Part shown: one piece after another, positions 42,301-54,042 of the stretch | Position numbering within the stretch: position 1 is the stretch's first letter | Layout: each line of letters begins with the position of its first letter | Source of the DNA: Larix kaempferi | Taxonomy: Eukaryota > Streptophyta > Pinopsida > Pinales > Pinaceae | Direction: 5' to 3' | Assembly (NCBI GenBank): GCA_027924585.1 | Contig: BSBM01000261.1 | Coordinates: forward strand, 876,001-940,000 | Length of the DNA stretch: 64,000 nucleotides | Made by a program: the position numbers and the translations under genes | Notes under the pieces: model-generated | What the model was told of the DNA's origin: nothing | Seen by the model: the letters and a program-made list of their open reading frames with translations, nothing else | Database searches by the model: none

Positions 42301-44314
42301 TGTCATGTCCCAAATTTGTAATTGGGTCACAATGGCCTAATCAAATTGGCCATATTCATTAGAGTTTTTAAAATTGATGTTAAGGGTCAAATAATTGCCA
42401 AGGAGGAAAATTACTAGTTTCCTAGGTTTGGGGTGGAAGCTTTGGGATTTGGAATAAGGGGGATAATAAATGATGTTTGAACATTAGAATGGAATAAATA
42501 TTTAATAAAGGAGATAAATAAATATATACAAGTGAAAATCAAAGTGACATTTGATCATGAAGACACATGGAGGAAGTGGGACCCACATATGGCTAGATTT
42601 CCCCACTACACTTGGCATCATTCTCTCACCAATTCGATTTCAAGGTGAATGGTAACATACTTTGGGGAGTCCAAAAGGTATTATTCATGGCATGACTCGT
42701 CCAAGGTCGAAACATAGAGGAAGAGTAACTCCCATGGAAGAGGAAGAGGCAATTTGGAGCTAGTGAGACACTTGGGCTAGATTCCCTAGCTCTATGACAA
42801 CAATGATGAAGATGTTATGACACCTATGACACAAATCAGACCTGAAGGCTTACATATGACATAAATGACATGTCAAGGATAAAAATAGACTCCAAGAGGG
42901 AGCTCAAGGGTATTAGGGCAGCTAAGATGCTTCCACATGTGATTTGGTGGAAGTGGGAGACTAGGAATTGTTGTACAAGTGGCGTTCTTGGGAATCTCTT
43001 CCCAACTTGAGTTGGAATGAGTCTCTTGGAAGGAATTTGACCGATGGAGGAAATTAGAACTTTATAAATATCAATAAAAAATAATGAAACCAGATTTTGA
43101 TCATTTGTAGAATTTGCATTTGCATTTGTGAAGAGGGAGAGCTAGTGGATGACTAGTTTCTTGCCTTAGCCAATTTCGAGGGTGAAAGATTCCCATCCAA
43201 GTTGGTAATAGGAAAGGCTATTCAGACATTTCATTTGGAGCTTTAATGGAGTCTTTATTTTTAGGTGTAAGCTACAGGGCAGCTCATGGTTTCTTCTATT
43301 GCAGCTCACTCCTTCAACCATTTCCAGTTTTGATGGCATATTCTTGATCCTTGAGGGAAGGCATTTTTGGTGAGCTATTGTACTCTTTGGGGCAGATTAT
43401 AATGCCCCATTTATTTTTTAATATGAATTAAATACTCTTTTCTTCATCTCCAAAAAGTTTCAGGTCGAAATTCCAAATAGAAATGTATAAATCTCATTTT
43501 TAATGAAAGAACAGTGCCATTTCCCCACTATCTTGTTGTTAACCAATGTACTGCTGATGATTTCGAATGAATGGATGATTCTATGATGAATTTTTGATTA
43601 ATGGACTGCCATGGATGTATTTTACAAGTTTCATGTACTCTACTTGAGCATTTGAAGTATTTTTACTCAGTTTAATTGCATTGGGAGAAGAAATAGTGCA
43701 ATTTCCCCAAGGGTCGAATTGGTGATTTTTTCAGTTGAATGAGAGAGGGTTGGAACATATATAATAATAAATTAATGGTGCACATCATACCTTAATACAT
43801 TCCCTACCTCTGTTCAGAAATTTGAGTGGGTTTGGAGGCATTTGGGAAGCCATTTTCAGTACTTACCCCAGAGAGATTTAAACCCCAAATTACTAATAAA
43901 ATTGCATACTTGGTCTAGAATCTTAAGAGAGTTTGAAGACGTATTTTGGTGGCCATATATAATCCCTAAATATCATATTCAATTCATAATATCATTAATA
44001 TACCTTTCTTGAAGATTTGAAGACATTTGGAGTCAATTTGAGACCTAGAGACCAATACTAGTCAAAGGGAAATTACTAGTAAAGTTCCCTACATTGGCGA
44101 GAATTGAAAGAGAATTTGCAGAAGTATTTTAAAGGTCCAAAAGAATCCCTTAAATACATATTTATGTTCTAACATCATCCATATACCTTCTCAGAATATT
44201 TGGGAGCAATTGGAGCAATTTGGGGACCTAGAGCTCAAAACTAGTCAAAGGTCTAACTAGGGAAAAAAGTGAAAAATTGTCATTTTAATAAAATTCCTAA
44301 CAAGGGATATTACA
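42301..44314 (+). repeat. 5' LTR of the non-autonomous element
   Basis: It aligns along its length with 47027-49051, with scattered substitutions and small indels. A TTTATAAATATCAATAAA stretch near 43061 may combine promoter and polyadenylation signals. Confidence 0.95.
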
Positions 44315-44315
44315 G

Positions 44316-44334
44316 TGGTATCAGAGCATGGTCC
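44316..44334 (+). other. Primer-binding site, initiator-Met tRNA
   Basis: TGGTATCAGAGCATGGTCC begins one base after the 5' LTR. The first 12 bases are the classical Met-initiator complement. The identity extends past the tRNA match into the chromovirus site at 10677-10695. Confidence 0.93.
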
Positions 44335-44380
44335 TTGCACCTGTGTATTAGGTACATACATTCAAGAATAATTGGCAGCC

Positions 44381-45283
44381 ATGTCTTACTATTATGATAA
44401 ATCCTATGAGTACAATTCTTATGAGGAATATGCAGATGCTTATGAGCAATATGAAGAAGAATGTGAATGGTACGAGGAAGAGGTGCCGTCATGCAACACT
44501 TCTTACAATTTCAAGAGAAATGAAGATTATTCTTATGAATTTAAATATGATGAATATGAGTGTATCACACCAACCAAGGATAATTCTATGAGTGAGTTCC
44601 AAAGATGGAGAGCAAAATATAAAACCTTTCCCCAACAATATCAAAAATATCAAGAATATCTTGCTTCGAGCAAAAATACACAAAATGCCATGTCTTTTGA
44701 GTACTATGCTGAACATGTTTTTGAAAATAGGCCCAAAAATTAAGATGTGGAGTTAGTAAAGAAAGGTTTATGCCCTTCTTGTAAAGAACCTTGGAGTGAG
44801 TATCATATATGTGTGCATGAAATTATGTCCCACTTGAGGAGAGCTTTTGTGAATTCTTCAAAAAGTGATTCCAAAGATATTGATCATAAAGAAAACAAGG
44901 GTCAAAATGAATCATCTTGCTTGAAGGATAAAAATGAAGATACATCACAAGATCATGACGAAGATTCTATTGAAAATATGGAAGATCATTTCGAGACACC
45001 TTCTAGCTTAGACATGAACCAAAGAGCATCTACTGATGGATGCTTAAACTATGAAGGAGTACCTACTGATGGGTGCTCACACCTCTATGTTGGTAACATA
45101 GAGATTACTTTTGAAAGTGTTGCTTCAAGCCCAAGTTCCATTAAGCATGATAATGAAGATCTTGTAGCAGTTGAAGTAGAACCAAGATCAACTTCCCCAT
45201 CACCACTTGAGCTTCATGCAGTTGGTCCAAGCAAAATTGAAGAAGATGAGGAGGTTCATTTGCAAGAGCCTCATTTTCTTTAA
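44381..45283 (+). pseudogene. N-terminal part of the long unknown frame, gag-like
   Basis: The first ATG after the primer-binding site (44381) opens a Tyr/Glu-rich segment, MSYYYDKSYEYNSYEEYADA, then SEFQRWRAKYKTFPQQYQKY. A TAA ends at 44743, and the same frame continues with LVKKGLCPSCKEPWSEYHIC, a motif that parallels the chromovirus zinc knuckle CFSCQEPWVPKHKC. A long acidic, Ser/Asp/Glu-rich tail follows up to a second TAA (45283). No capsid domain is visible. The knuckle suggests RNA binding or packaging; everything else is unknown. The two stops may be recent mutations in this copy. Confidence 0.6.
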
Positions 45284-45295
45284 GGGTCCTTAAAG

Positions 45296-46456
45296 ATGAA
45301 TGAAAAGAAGATCCAAGAGTCCCTCAGCATTTTCCATGACACTCAAGCATTGGTGTCAAATTCTTGTTGGAGAGCTACTTCATTGGAGGAAACATCCTTC
45401 CTTGAAGACATGGAGAAGATTCAAAGAGCAATGTGCCACATCAAAGGTAATTTCATGTCTTTTCCTTTTGATAGAAACCATTTGTTTGAGTTTAATGAAT
45501 TGTTACATGATGCATACTTGAAGAATAATGTGGATAATCATAAGCTCACAATTCAAAATAAGCAACTTCTTGAAAAGTTGCAAGATACTTGTTTTTCCTC
45601 CTATGTTTCAGATTGTCAAATGGTAGATTGTTTGGAGGATTCTCATGACATGGTGGATCATGATAAATGTGAAAATTTGAATGTTCTTGATGTGTTTGAA
45701 GATGAACTTGAAGAGATCCAAACACTTGATGTGGTGGAAGAGGAATTTGAATTGTCTCTTGATGAAGGTTATGCAATTTTTAAAGAAGAGCATGATTCCT
45801 CTACATTGGAACCAATCTATGACAAAGGTTTCACACTTTTCAAGGAGCTGCATGATACTACCCATATGGATCCTTCCCATGATGAAACTTCTGCACTTTT
45901 TGATCATTTGGGTGAGTTAGTTCATTCTCCTACATCCTACAATTCCATGTTTTACAGCATTAGTCTCAATGAAGTATGGGTGAAAGGATTCTTTTTTATG
46001 GTGCCACATGAGGAGTATGGAACTCCTAGATTTACCTTTTATGATGACATGGTTGGAGCACATTCTTATTCACATTTACAGCAGCATCATTCATCACTTT
46101 ATGACGATGCACATCTACATGGATGCACCTATGATATGCATTTGAGTCACTTAAAGACTCATGGTTTTTCTTGCTCAACACTTGGTTCATTTGATGTCGG
46201 AGGAACTTCATCCAACACTTGGGTGAATAGATTTATGATTAGAGAACATTTTTGTTGGAAGCCACATACTTTGTTATATCTTTATGATTCTCACATTCAA
46301 GGATGTATGGGTGAGACTTCTTTGAGTCATTTGAAGTCTCCTTGTTTTTTCTGCTCACTATTTGGTTCAGATTTTAGTGGAGATTCTTCATTCACTTCTT
46401 GGATGAAAGAATACATGGATGAATATTTTGATGCATATCACATCCTTTTGGAGTAG
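45296..46456 (+). CDS. Large uncharacterised protein of the non-autonomous element
   Basis: A 386-residue frame starts at an ATG 12 bases after the preceding stop and is in the same frame. Residues 1-200 are acidic and include three short repeats of the type LDEGYAIFKEEHDSST, YDKGFTLFKELHDTTH and HDETSALFDHLGE. Residues ~240-385 contain two diverged ~65-residue modules: LYDDAHLHGCTYDMHLSHLK with FSCSTLGSFDVGGTSSNTW, and LYLYDSHIQGCMGETSLSHL with FFCSLFGSDFSGDSSFTSW. The conserved residues are G-C, SHLK, C-x2-L/F-G-S, F-x-G and SxxxW. I do not recognise the family. No enzyme motif is apparent. It occupies the place of pol, and a third partial module follows after the stop. Confidence 0.65.
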   Translation: MNEKKIQESLSIFHDTQALVSNSCWRATSLEETSFLEDMEKIQRAMCHIKGNFMSFPFDRNHLFEFNELLHDAYLKNNVDNHKLTIQNKQLLEKLQDTCFSSYVSDCQMVDCLEDSHDMVDHDKCENLNVLDVFEDELEEIQTLDVVEEEFELSLDEGYAIFKEEHDSSTLEPIYDKGFTLFKELHDTTHMDPSHDETSALFDHLGELVHSPTSYNSMFYSISLNEVWVKGFFFMVPHEEYGTPRFTFYDDMVGAHSYSHLQQHHSSLYDDAHLHGCTYDMHLSHLKTHGFSCSTLGSFDVGGTSSNTWVNRFMIREHFCWKPHTLLYLYDSHIQGCMGETSLSHLKSPCFFCSLFGSDFSGDSSFTSWMKEYMDEYFDAYHILLE

Positions 46457-47047
46457 CATTATAGGACATGGGATCCTCACCTATGTCATTGGAGCAGATT
46501 TGATGGGCCACTTGAAGATTGTATGCACTTTGAAAATGGTGGTCTACTTGCTTGGAGGTATAAGCACTTTCATGACTCTTTGATGAAGCATCTCCTTGAT
46601 GTACATTTTCATTATGTTGTTATGTACTTTGATGATATATTTTTGGTACTCATGATGTTTGGAAGAATGCATACAAGAAAATGGGATCCAGTAATCCTCT
46701 TATCTAATGGTGTGGGTTGGAGAGCACTCTTAATTGTTGGGGTGCAATACAAGCAATGGGACCCTGGAATAATTTTTGTTTCATTGGTTTCAATTTTTTT
46801 TGGGAAACAAGAAGTATGGGAGATGGATTTCCCACTTAATAAAGTGATTTTTATCAGATTAGTGCAGCAGCAAGCATGGTGGTTCTTCTCTAAAATATTC
46901 ATGGAAACTCAAAGACTCAAGGTTGGGCAATTCAATGGCAACTTCAAAGAATTCTACAAAAAACAAGTTCTTCAACACCCATGTTTGAAATTGCTTGAGG
47001 ACAAGCAATATTGGGAAGGGAGGATTTGTCATGTCCCAAATTTTTAA
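46457..47047 (+). pseudogene. C-terminal part of the unknown frame with chromovirus tail
   Basis: After a TAG (46454-46456) the same frame stays open to 47047. It has the phrase TWDPHLCHWSRFDGPLEDC, then GGLLAWRYKHFHDSLMKHLL and repeated W-D-P triplets (RKWDPVI, QWDPGI). It ends in LQHPCLKLLEDKQYWEGR, which matches the chromodomain tail of the chromovirus (LQHPGLKLLEDKQYWEGR) at 17 of 18 residues and overlaps the polypurine tract. The final codons lie inside the 3' LTR. The tail is the clearest sign of descent from, or recombination with, a chromovirus. Confidence 0.7.
47013..47024 (+). other. Polypurine tract of the non-autonomous element
   Basis: GGGAAGGGAGGA lies two bases before the 3' LTR and matches the chromovirus tract and its surroundings (GAGGACAAGCARTATTGGGA). 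Confidence 0.9.
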
Positions 47048-49051
47048 TTGGGTCACAATGGCCTAATCACATTGGCCATATTCATTAGAGTTTGTAAAAT
47101 TGATGTTAAGGGTCAAATAATTGCCAAGGAGGAAAATTAATAGTTTCCTAGGTTTGGGGTGGAAGCTTTGGGATTTGGAATAAGGGGGATAATAAATGAT
47201 GTTTGAACATTATAATGGAATAAATATTTAATAAAGGAGATAAATAAATATATACAAGTGAAAATCAAAGTGGCATTTGATCATGAAGACACATGGAAGA
47301 AGTGGGACCCACATATGGCTAGATTTCTCCACTACACTTGGCATCATTCTGTCACCAATTCGAATTCAAGGTGAATGGTAACACACTTTGGGGAGTCCAA
47401 AAGGTATTGTTCATGGCATGACTCATCCAAGGTCGAAATATAGAGGAAGAGTAACTCCCATGGAAGAGGAAGAGGCAATTTGGAGCTAGTGAGACACTTG
47501 GGCTAGATTCCCTAGCTCTATGACAACAATGATGAAGATGCTATGACACCTATGACACAAATCAGACCTGAAGGATGACATAAGACATATATGACATGTC
47601 AAGGCTAAAAATAGACTCCAAGAGGGTGCTCAAGGGTATTAGGGCAGCTAATATGCTTCCACATGTGATTTGGTGGAAGTGGGAGACTAGGAATTGTTGT
47701 ACAAGTGGCGTTCTTTGGAATCTCTTCCCAACTTGAGTTGGAATGAGTCTCTTGGAAGGAATTCGACCCATGGAGGACATTAGAACTTTATAAATATCAA
47801 TAAAAAGAATGAAACCAGCTTTTGATCATTTGTAGAATTTGCAATTGCATTTGTGAAGAGGGAGAGCTAGTGGATGACTAGTTTCTTGCCTTAGCCAATT
47901 TCGAGGGTGAAAGATTCCCATCCAAGTTGGTAATAGGAAAGGCCATTCAGAATTTTCAGTTGGAGCTTTAATGGAGTCTTTATTTTCAGGTGTAAGCTAC
48001 AAGGAAGCTCATGGTTTCTTCTATTGCAGCTCACTCCTTCAACCATTTCCAGTTTTGATGGCATATTCTTGATCCTTGAGGGAGGGCGTTTTTGGTGAGC
48101 TATTGTACTCTTTGGCGGGGATTATAATGCCCCATTTATTTTTTAATATGAATTCAATACTCTTCTCTTCATCTCCAAAAAGTTTCAGGTCGAAATTCCA
48201 AGTAGAAATGTATAAATCTCATTTTTAATGAAAGAACAGTGCCATTTCCCCACTATCTTGTTGTTAACCAATGTAATGCTGATGATTTTGAATGAATGGA
48301 TGATTATATGATGCATTTGAGATTAATGGACTTCCATGGATGTATTTTACAAGTTTCATGTACTCTACGTGAGCATTTGAAGTATTTTTACTCAGTTTAA
48401 TTGCATTGGGAGAAGAAATAGTGCAATTTCTCCAAGGGTCGAATTGGTGATTTTTGCGGTTGAATGAGAGAGGGTTGGAACATATACAATAATAAATTAA
48501 TGGTGCACATAAGACCTTAATAAAATTCTTAATACATTACCTACCTATGTTTAGAAATTTGAATGGGTTTGGAGGCATTTGGGAATCCATTTTCAATACT
48601 TACCCCAGGGGGATTTAAACCCCAAATTACTAGTAAAATTGCATACTTGGTCCAGAATATTAAGAGAGTTTTCAGAGGTATTTTGGTGGCCATATCTAAT
48701 CCATTAATATAATATTCAAGTCCTAATATCATTAATACACCTTCCTTGAAGATTTGAAGACATTTGGAGTCAATTCAAGACCTAGAGACCAATACTAGTC
48801 AAAGGGAAATTACTAGTAAAGTTCCCTACATTGGCCAGAATTGAAAGAGGATTTGCAGAAGTATTTTAAAGGTCCAAAAGCATCCCTGAAATAAATATTT
48901 ATGTTCTAACATCATCCATATACCTTATCAGAATATTTGGGAGCAATTGGAGCAATTTGGGGACCTAGAGCTCAAAACTAGTCAAAGGTCTAACTAGGGA
49001 AAAAAGTGAAAAATTGTCATTTTAATAAAATTCCTAACAAGGGATATTACA
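47027..49051 (+). repeat. 3' LTR of the non-autonomous element
   Basis: Starts TGTCATGTCCCAAATTT and ends GATATTACA. It is close to the 5' LTR, with small indels such as an extra TAATAAAATTCT stretch near 48518. Confidence 0.95.
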
Positions 49052-50270
49052 CGGATGAGTGTGAAGTTGTCCAAGCTTAAGTATCTTTGCATTCTTTTTT
49101 GGAGAAGGCCAATTGGTGGAAATTTATACATAAATTTCGTAGCCATAACACCAATGCGGCAATGGATTTTGGTCAGTATTTTCATGGAAAAGTTGTGCAA
49201 TTTGTAGACTTGCAATTCCCCGTCAATGACATGTGGATTTATTGTTGGATCCTAGTCTTCTAGCCAACTAGGTCCTCCTGACTGAGTTGGCTCATATAGT
49301 CGTGTCGGTTATGATAACCAGATGAACAATTATGGAGCCATAACAGAATAATTGTATGTATCAAATATATAATACGCTGGCGAGCCAAGTAAATAGAGAT
49401 GCTTTTTGTACACATATGGTTTTCCTGATAATACAAGATACGTGTTCCTTGGGTTCCCATTACTCTATTCTCTTGCTCTCTCATGTATGTAGTACTATGT
49501 GTGAAATGTATATTTATGTGTATGATCGATTCGCTACTCGTAAGTCCATGTAATCCTACATATTACAACATTGGTTTTGTTGCTAGTAGTACTTACCCGA
49601 GACATAAAGCATCCATACATATAGTGAGTGAGAGGGAAATTGGAGCCTAGTGGAACCAAAAGATTGAAAACTATATACAAAATTATTCTAGAAGGAACAA
49701 ACTAATGCTTGCACATGCACGAGAAAAGTTCTTCAGAGAGTCACATGAAATATTCATAGAAGCCATTTCCCATGAAATAAAGAAATTTCTTGGCGTTGTT
49801 CATGACCAAGTTGGATGCCCATAATGAAGGACTCCTAATGCACAATATCTATAACGGAGGAAGGATGAATTTATATGAATGGTTTGAAAGTATATGAGAA
49901 TAATTTTGTGAAGAACAAGATATAGAATAAATATCATCAGTCGACCAAGTCCATCACAAATTCTACACCGACCTTCAGGAAGTATTTTTCTGCTCTATAC
50001 CAAGTTTGTTGTATAAATTCTTAATCAAAAATGAAGTTGGTCACATAGTCAAACCATGACATCCATTGGGCATGCTCACTTCATCAAATTAGGAGCAGAT
50101 GCATAAAGACTAGGAGCGCTTTGTCAACGAATGCCAGTGGGAATATTTTTTGAACAAATGAAGCCTATTGCTAAACCCACTTCTGTCGAACAATAAGAGT
50201 TGAGTCGTAAATGAGGGGGTCTCCATCCATATCTATTAAATAAAGAATGATGCTAGTCGAAAGAAGAACA
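49052..50270. other. Flanking DNA, no gene found
   Basis: Continuation of the DNA interrupted at 42300. Open stretches are short and show no motif. From about 49680 the composition becomes A-rich on the plus strand, as in the gag remnant that follows. Confidence 0.5.
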
Positions 50271-50275
50271 AAAGA

Positions 50276-51640
50276 ATGAATCCCTGTAAAAATTCAAGTC
50301 TGCTGATAGATAGGTCGCACGTTATGGTGCCAACCCCACAATCTCTACACATTGCAATTCCAAATGCTTCAAATCATGTCGAGTATGTACCGATGATAAT
50401 GACAACTAGGCCGACCATTATACAAATTATAGAGCGCGACATGGGACTAGGACTAGGTGATAGCAGCATATGGAATTGAATAGATCAATACGAACAAATT
50501 ACAAATAGGTTTATGATACAATGACCAATGCATGGTAATTGTATTACCTTCACACCCAAATTAGGAAGAAATTCTTTTAATTTATTTTATTCAGAACATG
50601 TGGAGGTACACCCCCCTACTAGAAACATAGCTCTCACCTCGTACATGAATATCATGGAAGAAGGTCCCAAGACAAAATAGAAAATAAAAGATAAATTCCT
50701 ATAGTTTTTTAAAGCCGATGACACCAAGCATATATCCAGACATAAGCTAAAATAAATCAAGCAATGAATAGGAGAAACAATACACAAATATGATAAAAGA
50801 TTCAAATATATCCTCAGCTATATGCCATGAAAAATGGACCAAGCCATCATAATCCAATTTTTTGTTGTATACCTCCAACCTAGAATCAAGAGATCACTCC
50901 TATTACATGAATAAACAACCTATGATGATGTCTTAAATAAATATCTGATTGGATTCGAACAAAGATTACTCGACCAGACCCAACGAAAGATGACTGTAAG
51001 AAAAGATTGAAACAATACAACAGTCACTTCAGCATCATACCATGAGGAATAAAAACATATGGTGTACCACGTGCTGAAGAGAAGGCCACATGAGAGACAA
51101 TTTCCCCTATATTGAGCAAAGAAGATATCATGATGACCGGAATGCATACCAGAGAGAAATCAAACAACTTGAAGAAAATCCAAGAGTATTTCTAGAAGAG
51201 TGTAAACTAGAAAAATTCCACATGACGCAAAAAACTATTTTTGTGACATATGTGAAAGGTTTGAACCTCATTCAATGATAAAATGCCCCTATAATGCTGA
51301 CAACATAAAACCAAAATGGTGTGGAACATGTTGAATGACACAACATTCGATCGTAGAATGTATCATGAACTTAAAGACCAAATAAAATTATCATATAGTG
51401 TATCAAACATAGACTGTCAAGCAGAAAAGATAGGATGGCCACAACAACAACCAACAAAATAATGGAAATAGATGACAAGGTGGATATAATGGTCATGTAA
51501 GAAACAACAATTGGGGATATAGGCCACTAGGTCATGGAAAAGCACATTGCTTCGTGTGCTATAGTGAAGAACATTTAAGTCTCGACTGTCAAAAACTACA
51601 ACCATGCAGCCACATGTCTATTAATATTGATACTACACAT
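50276..51640 (+). pseudogene. Decayed gag with CCHC zinc knuckle
   Basis: A heavily broken plus-strand frame ends in the canonical zinc knuckle CFVCYSEEHLSLDC (51548-51589), with spacing C-x2-C-x4-H-x4-C. Upstream pieces in several frames resemble a Ty3/gypsy capsid, for example KIKDKFL, then ADDTKHISRHKLK and IKQAMNR around 50680-50770, and LEENPRVFLEECKLEKFHMT at 51150-51220. A basic Gln/Asn/Gly-rich stretch precedes the knuckle. No pol follows. The element is too decayed to find LTRs. Confidence 0.6.
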
Positions 51641-53720
51641 GTTATCATAACTACGATCATGTGACCAGTGCGAATATTCCTTTGATATCCATGCGACTAA
51701 CATAAATGATGGAATATCAACCAGTAGTGATGCATTAAATACTCATGAGAGCTCCATTACCTCCAAAAATTTGAATTTGTCTCCTCACAAATTTTCTTTC
51801 CTTAAATGGCCCCTTTTGTGTACCTTGGATCTAGATCATGAGATCAAGGTGTTCACATTGGGATCTAGTTATTTCTTGGCCACCTCTTGGACTAGAAAAG
51901 GAATCCATGGGAATGCTTATAAAAGAGAGAAACTAATAGCAAGGTTATGCTGATGGAATTTTCTTGAACTACCTTATAGCTCACCTCTTCCCTCTTGTTT
52001 AACATCTACCAAGCTCCCTTGCCACCTTATTTCAAGGGGCAAGTGTTCTTCTCATTTATTCCTCAAGCTACTTAGCATCTAGTGTGGACTAGATAGACCT
52101 CCCTAAGAGGGATTGTTTTCCTCCATTGGGCTCATATCCCCTAGGTGTTGTACATGCTTCACCATTGGGCAATACAAAAGTGGTTTGGAATCTTTTGGTT
52201 GTTGGATTTTGCATTCCTACCCCTTTTTTTGTTTTGTTTTATTTTCATTTTCTTTGTTTATTTATTTTTACTAACAACCAATTTCAAGATCACTTGGAGT
52301 ACTCACCCACACAACAGGGGCACCTAATACTGAAGCCTATCTATAACCTACCAAGATTCGCCCCTTACCAAGTAGGAAGGATTCACCCTCATGCAATATT
52401 TTTCACAATAATATTTATGGCGACCCCACTTATCTTAGTTCATTTCTTTTAAACTAGGTTGTTATTTGTTGAGTAGTTGATTTCTGGTATATTGTTTTTT
52501 GTAGGTGAAGAGGTCCATACCCTTCATTCTAGAAAATCGACCGCCTTTTGGATGCAATTGTTGTTTCAAGAAATGCATAGATCCTGTTGTATTGGGCACA
52601 ATGTTCACACAAATGATCCATCAATAGTTGCGTTATCCACGCTTATTAACAGATATTCACCTATGAGGGTTTATATATCACTAATTTGTGCGGCCTCTTC
52701 ACGTTGTAACCATGCTATTGCTCACTAGTGAGTCTTTTTGTCGTGCTATAGCGCACCTGTTTTTGTGTTTTGTGCGTGGATGTGCTATTTATTTGCTTTA
52801 TACCTATTTTTAACAATATTGCATCCCCATTGCTACTCTCTAATGAACCATAACTAATTAAATTTCAATAGTTACATGTTTCTATAGTAATTAGCTCACT
52901 TAGACTAAGATTAGGGAGTAAAGAATCCTTCTCTCTCCAAACTTACTTAGGTAACCAACCTTCACGCTTTCAATGGGCCCCATTGTTGTCACTAGTATTC
53001 AAGACATCTTGTGTTTTTGTCTACTTGACATGTTTTTATGGTCAAAAGTAGTGTAGAATCCACTTTTTGCACACAAGCAAGGACCTAAAGAATCTTGTCT
53101 CCCCAAGTAGGCTCTTCACCTCACACTTCTTTTGAGCTTGGTGAATCAGAAAGGGCTAAGAAGTTTGAAATACCTCCATTGCACACGTTTACTTCATTAG
53201 CACTTTTTTTTTAAAAAGCACCGTTAGCATCTTTTACAGTTAAAAGTTCATCTCCATTTTCATTTACTTTACACTCTTCTAGTTAATTTGCAACAATCAA
53301 TTTGATTACCTCACATGTGTTTGCATCACTAGCACACACTAAGGGACCTAAAAAATCTTTCATTCCAAGTATGCTCTTTACCTCACACTTATTGTGATCT
53401 TGGTGAATCAGAAAGGAAGGGAAGTGTGAAATACCTCCGTTAAACTCATTAAGTGAATCAAGACCCTTAAAAAAAACTTTGTAAATTTCCAACCAACTAA
53501 AATCCTCCACAGGATGTCATGAAAAAACGTTTTAGTTCGGTAGGATTGATTGGGATAGGAATCCATTAATGCCCACCAATCCACTAAATTTTAAAATAAA
53601 ACCTAGATGAAGTTAGTCGTGTCCATTGTCCAAGGAGGTCAAAACCAATGTATAGTTTCCATACCCTCTCCAAAGAGCCACTCAACTTTTTGTTTAGGTG
53701 ACATTATACCACCTAGGTGG
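51641..53720. other. No gene found; one diverged tandem duplication
   Basis: Open stretches are short and lack motifs. A roughly 110-bp block around TTGGTGAATCAGAAAGG occurs at about 53088-53205 and again at 53348-53455, at a 260-bp period, with many differences. Confidence 0.6.
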
Positions 53721-54042
53721 TGTTGAAATATTGTAACTTCTAAGAATATTTTATTTGTACTTTATCCGAAGATGTTTCATTCCTCCGCCGGGACCCTATT
53801 GTATATCCGGAGATGTTTTTTCCTCCACTAGGATGTGGTAACTAGGGCTATTAAACTCTCCTAGTGAGGTCAGCCCCGAGTTAGCTGTTTAGGGGTTATT
53901 AGACTCTCCTAGGAGAAGTCGACCCAGTTAGGGTTAAAGGTCAAGTGAAGTAAAGTATAAATAGAGGATGTGTGATCCTCATTTATGACATTCACTTATT
54001 CACTCTCTTGTGTATTGTGCATAAGTGAGAGAGAAAGATCCG
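53721..54042 (+). repeat. Copia-family LTR fragment, cut by the Tat-like element
   Basis: It starts TGTTGAAATATTGTAAC, like the solo LTR at 12461 and the nested copia LTRs, and has the GTATAAATAGAGG promoter box near 53956. It breaks off at 54042 where the next element begins. The remainder should lie right of the window. Confidence 0.9.

Larger units (their letters stand above)
42301..49051 (+). mobile_element. Non-autonomous chromovirus-related LTR element
   Basis: LTRs at 42301-44314 (2014 bp) and 47027-49051 (2025 bp) begin TGTCATGTCCC and end GATATTACA. The flanking 5-mers TGGAT (42296-42300) and CGGAT (49052-49056) differ at one base, consistent with a mutated duplication. The 2.7-kb interior has no protease, RT, RNase H or integrase core. 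It has one long frame starting with a Tyr/Glu-rich region and a zinc-knuckle-like motif and ending in a chromovirus integrase tail. Primer-binding site, polypurine tract and tail peptide match the chromovirus at 4976-13307, its likely mobilising family. Confidence 0.93.

Noticed and set aside
46612-46650. VMYFDDIF phrase that resembles the RT catalytic motif
   Set aside because: No other RT block is present around it, and the residues before it (LMKHLLDVHFHY) do not fit an RT palm domain. Chance similarity is likelier.
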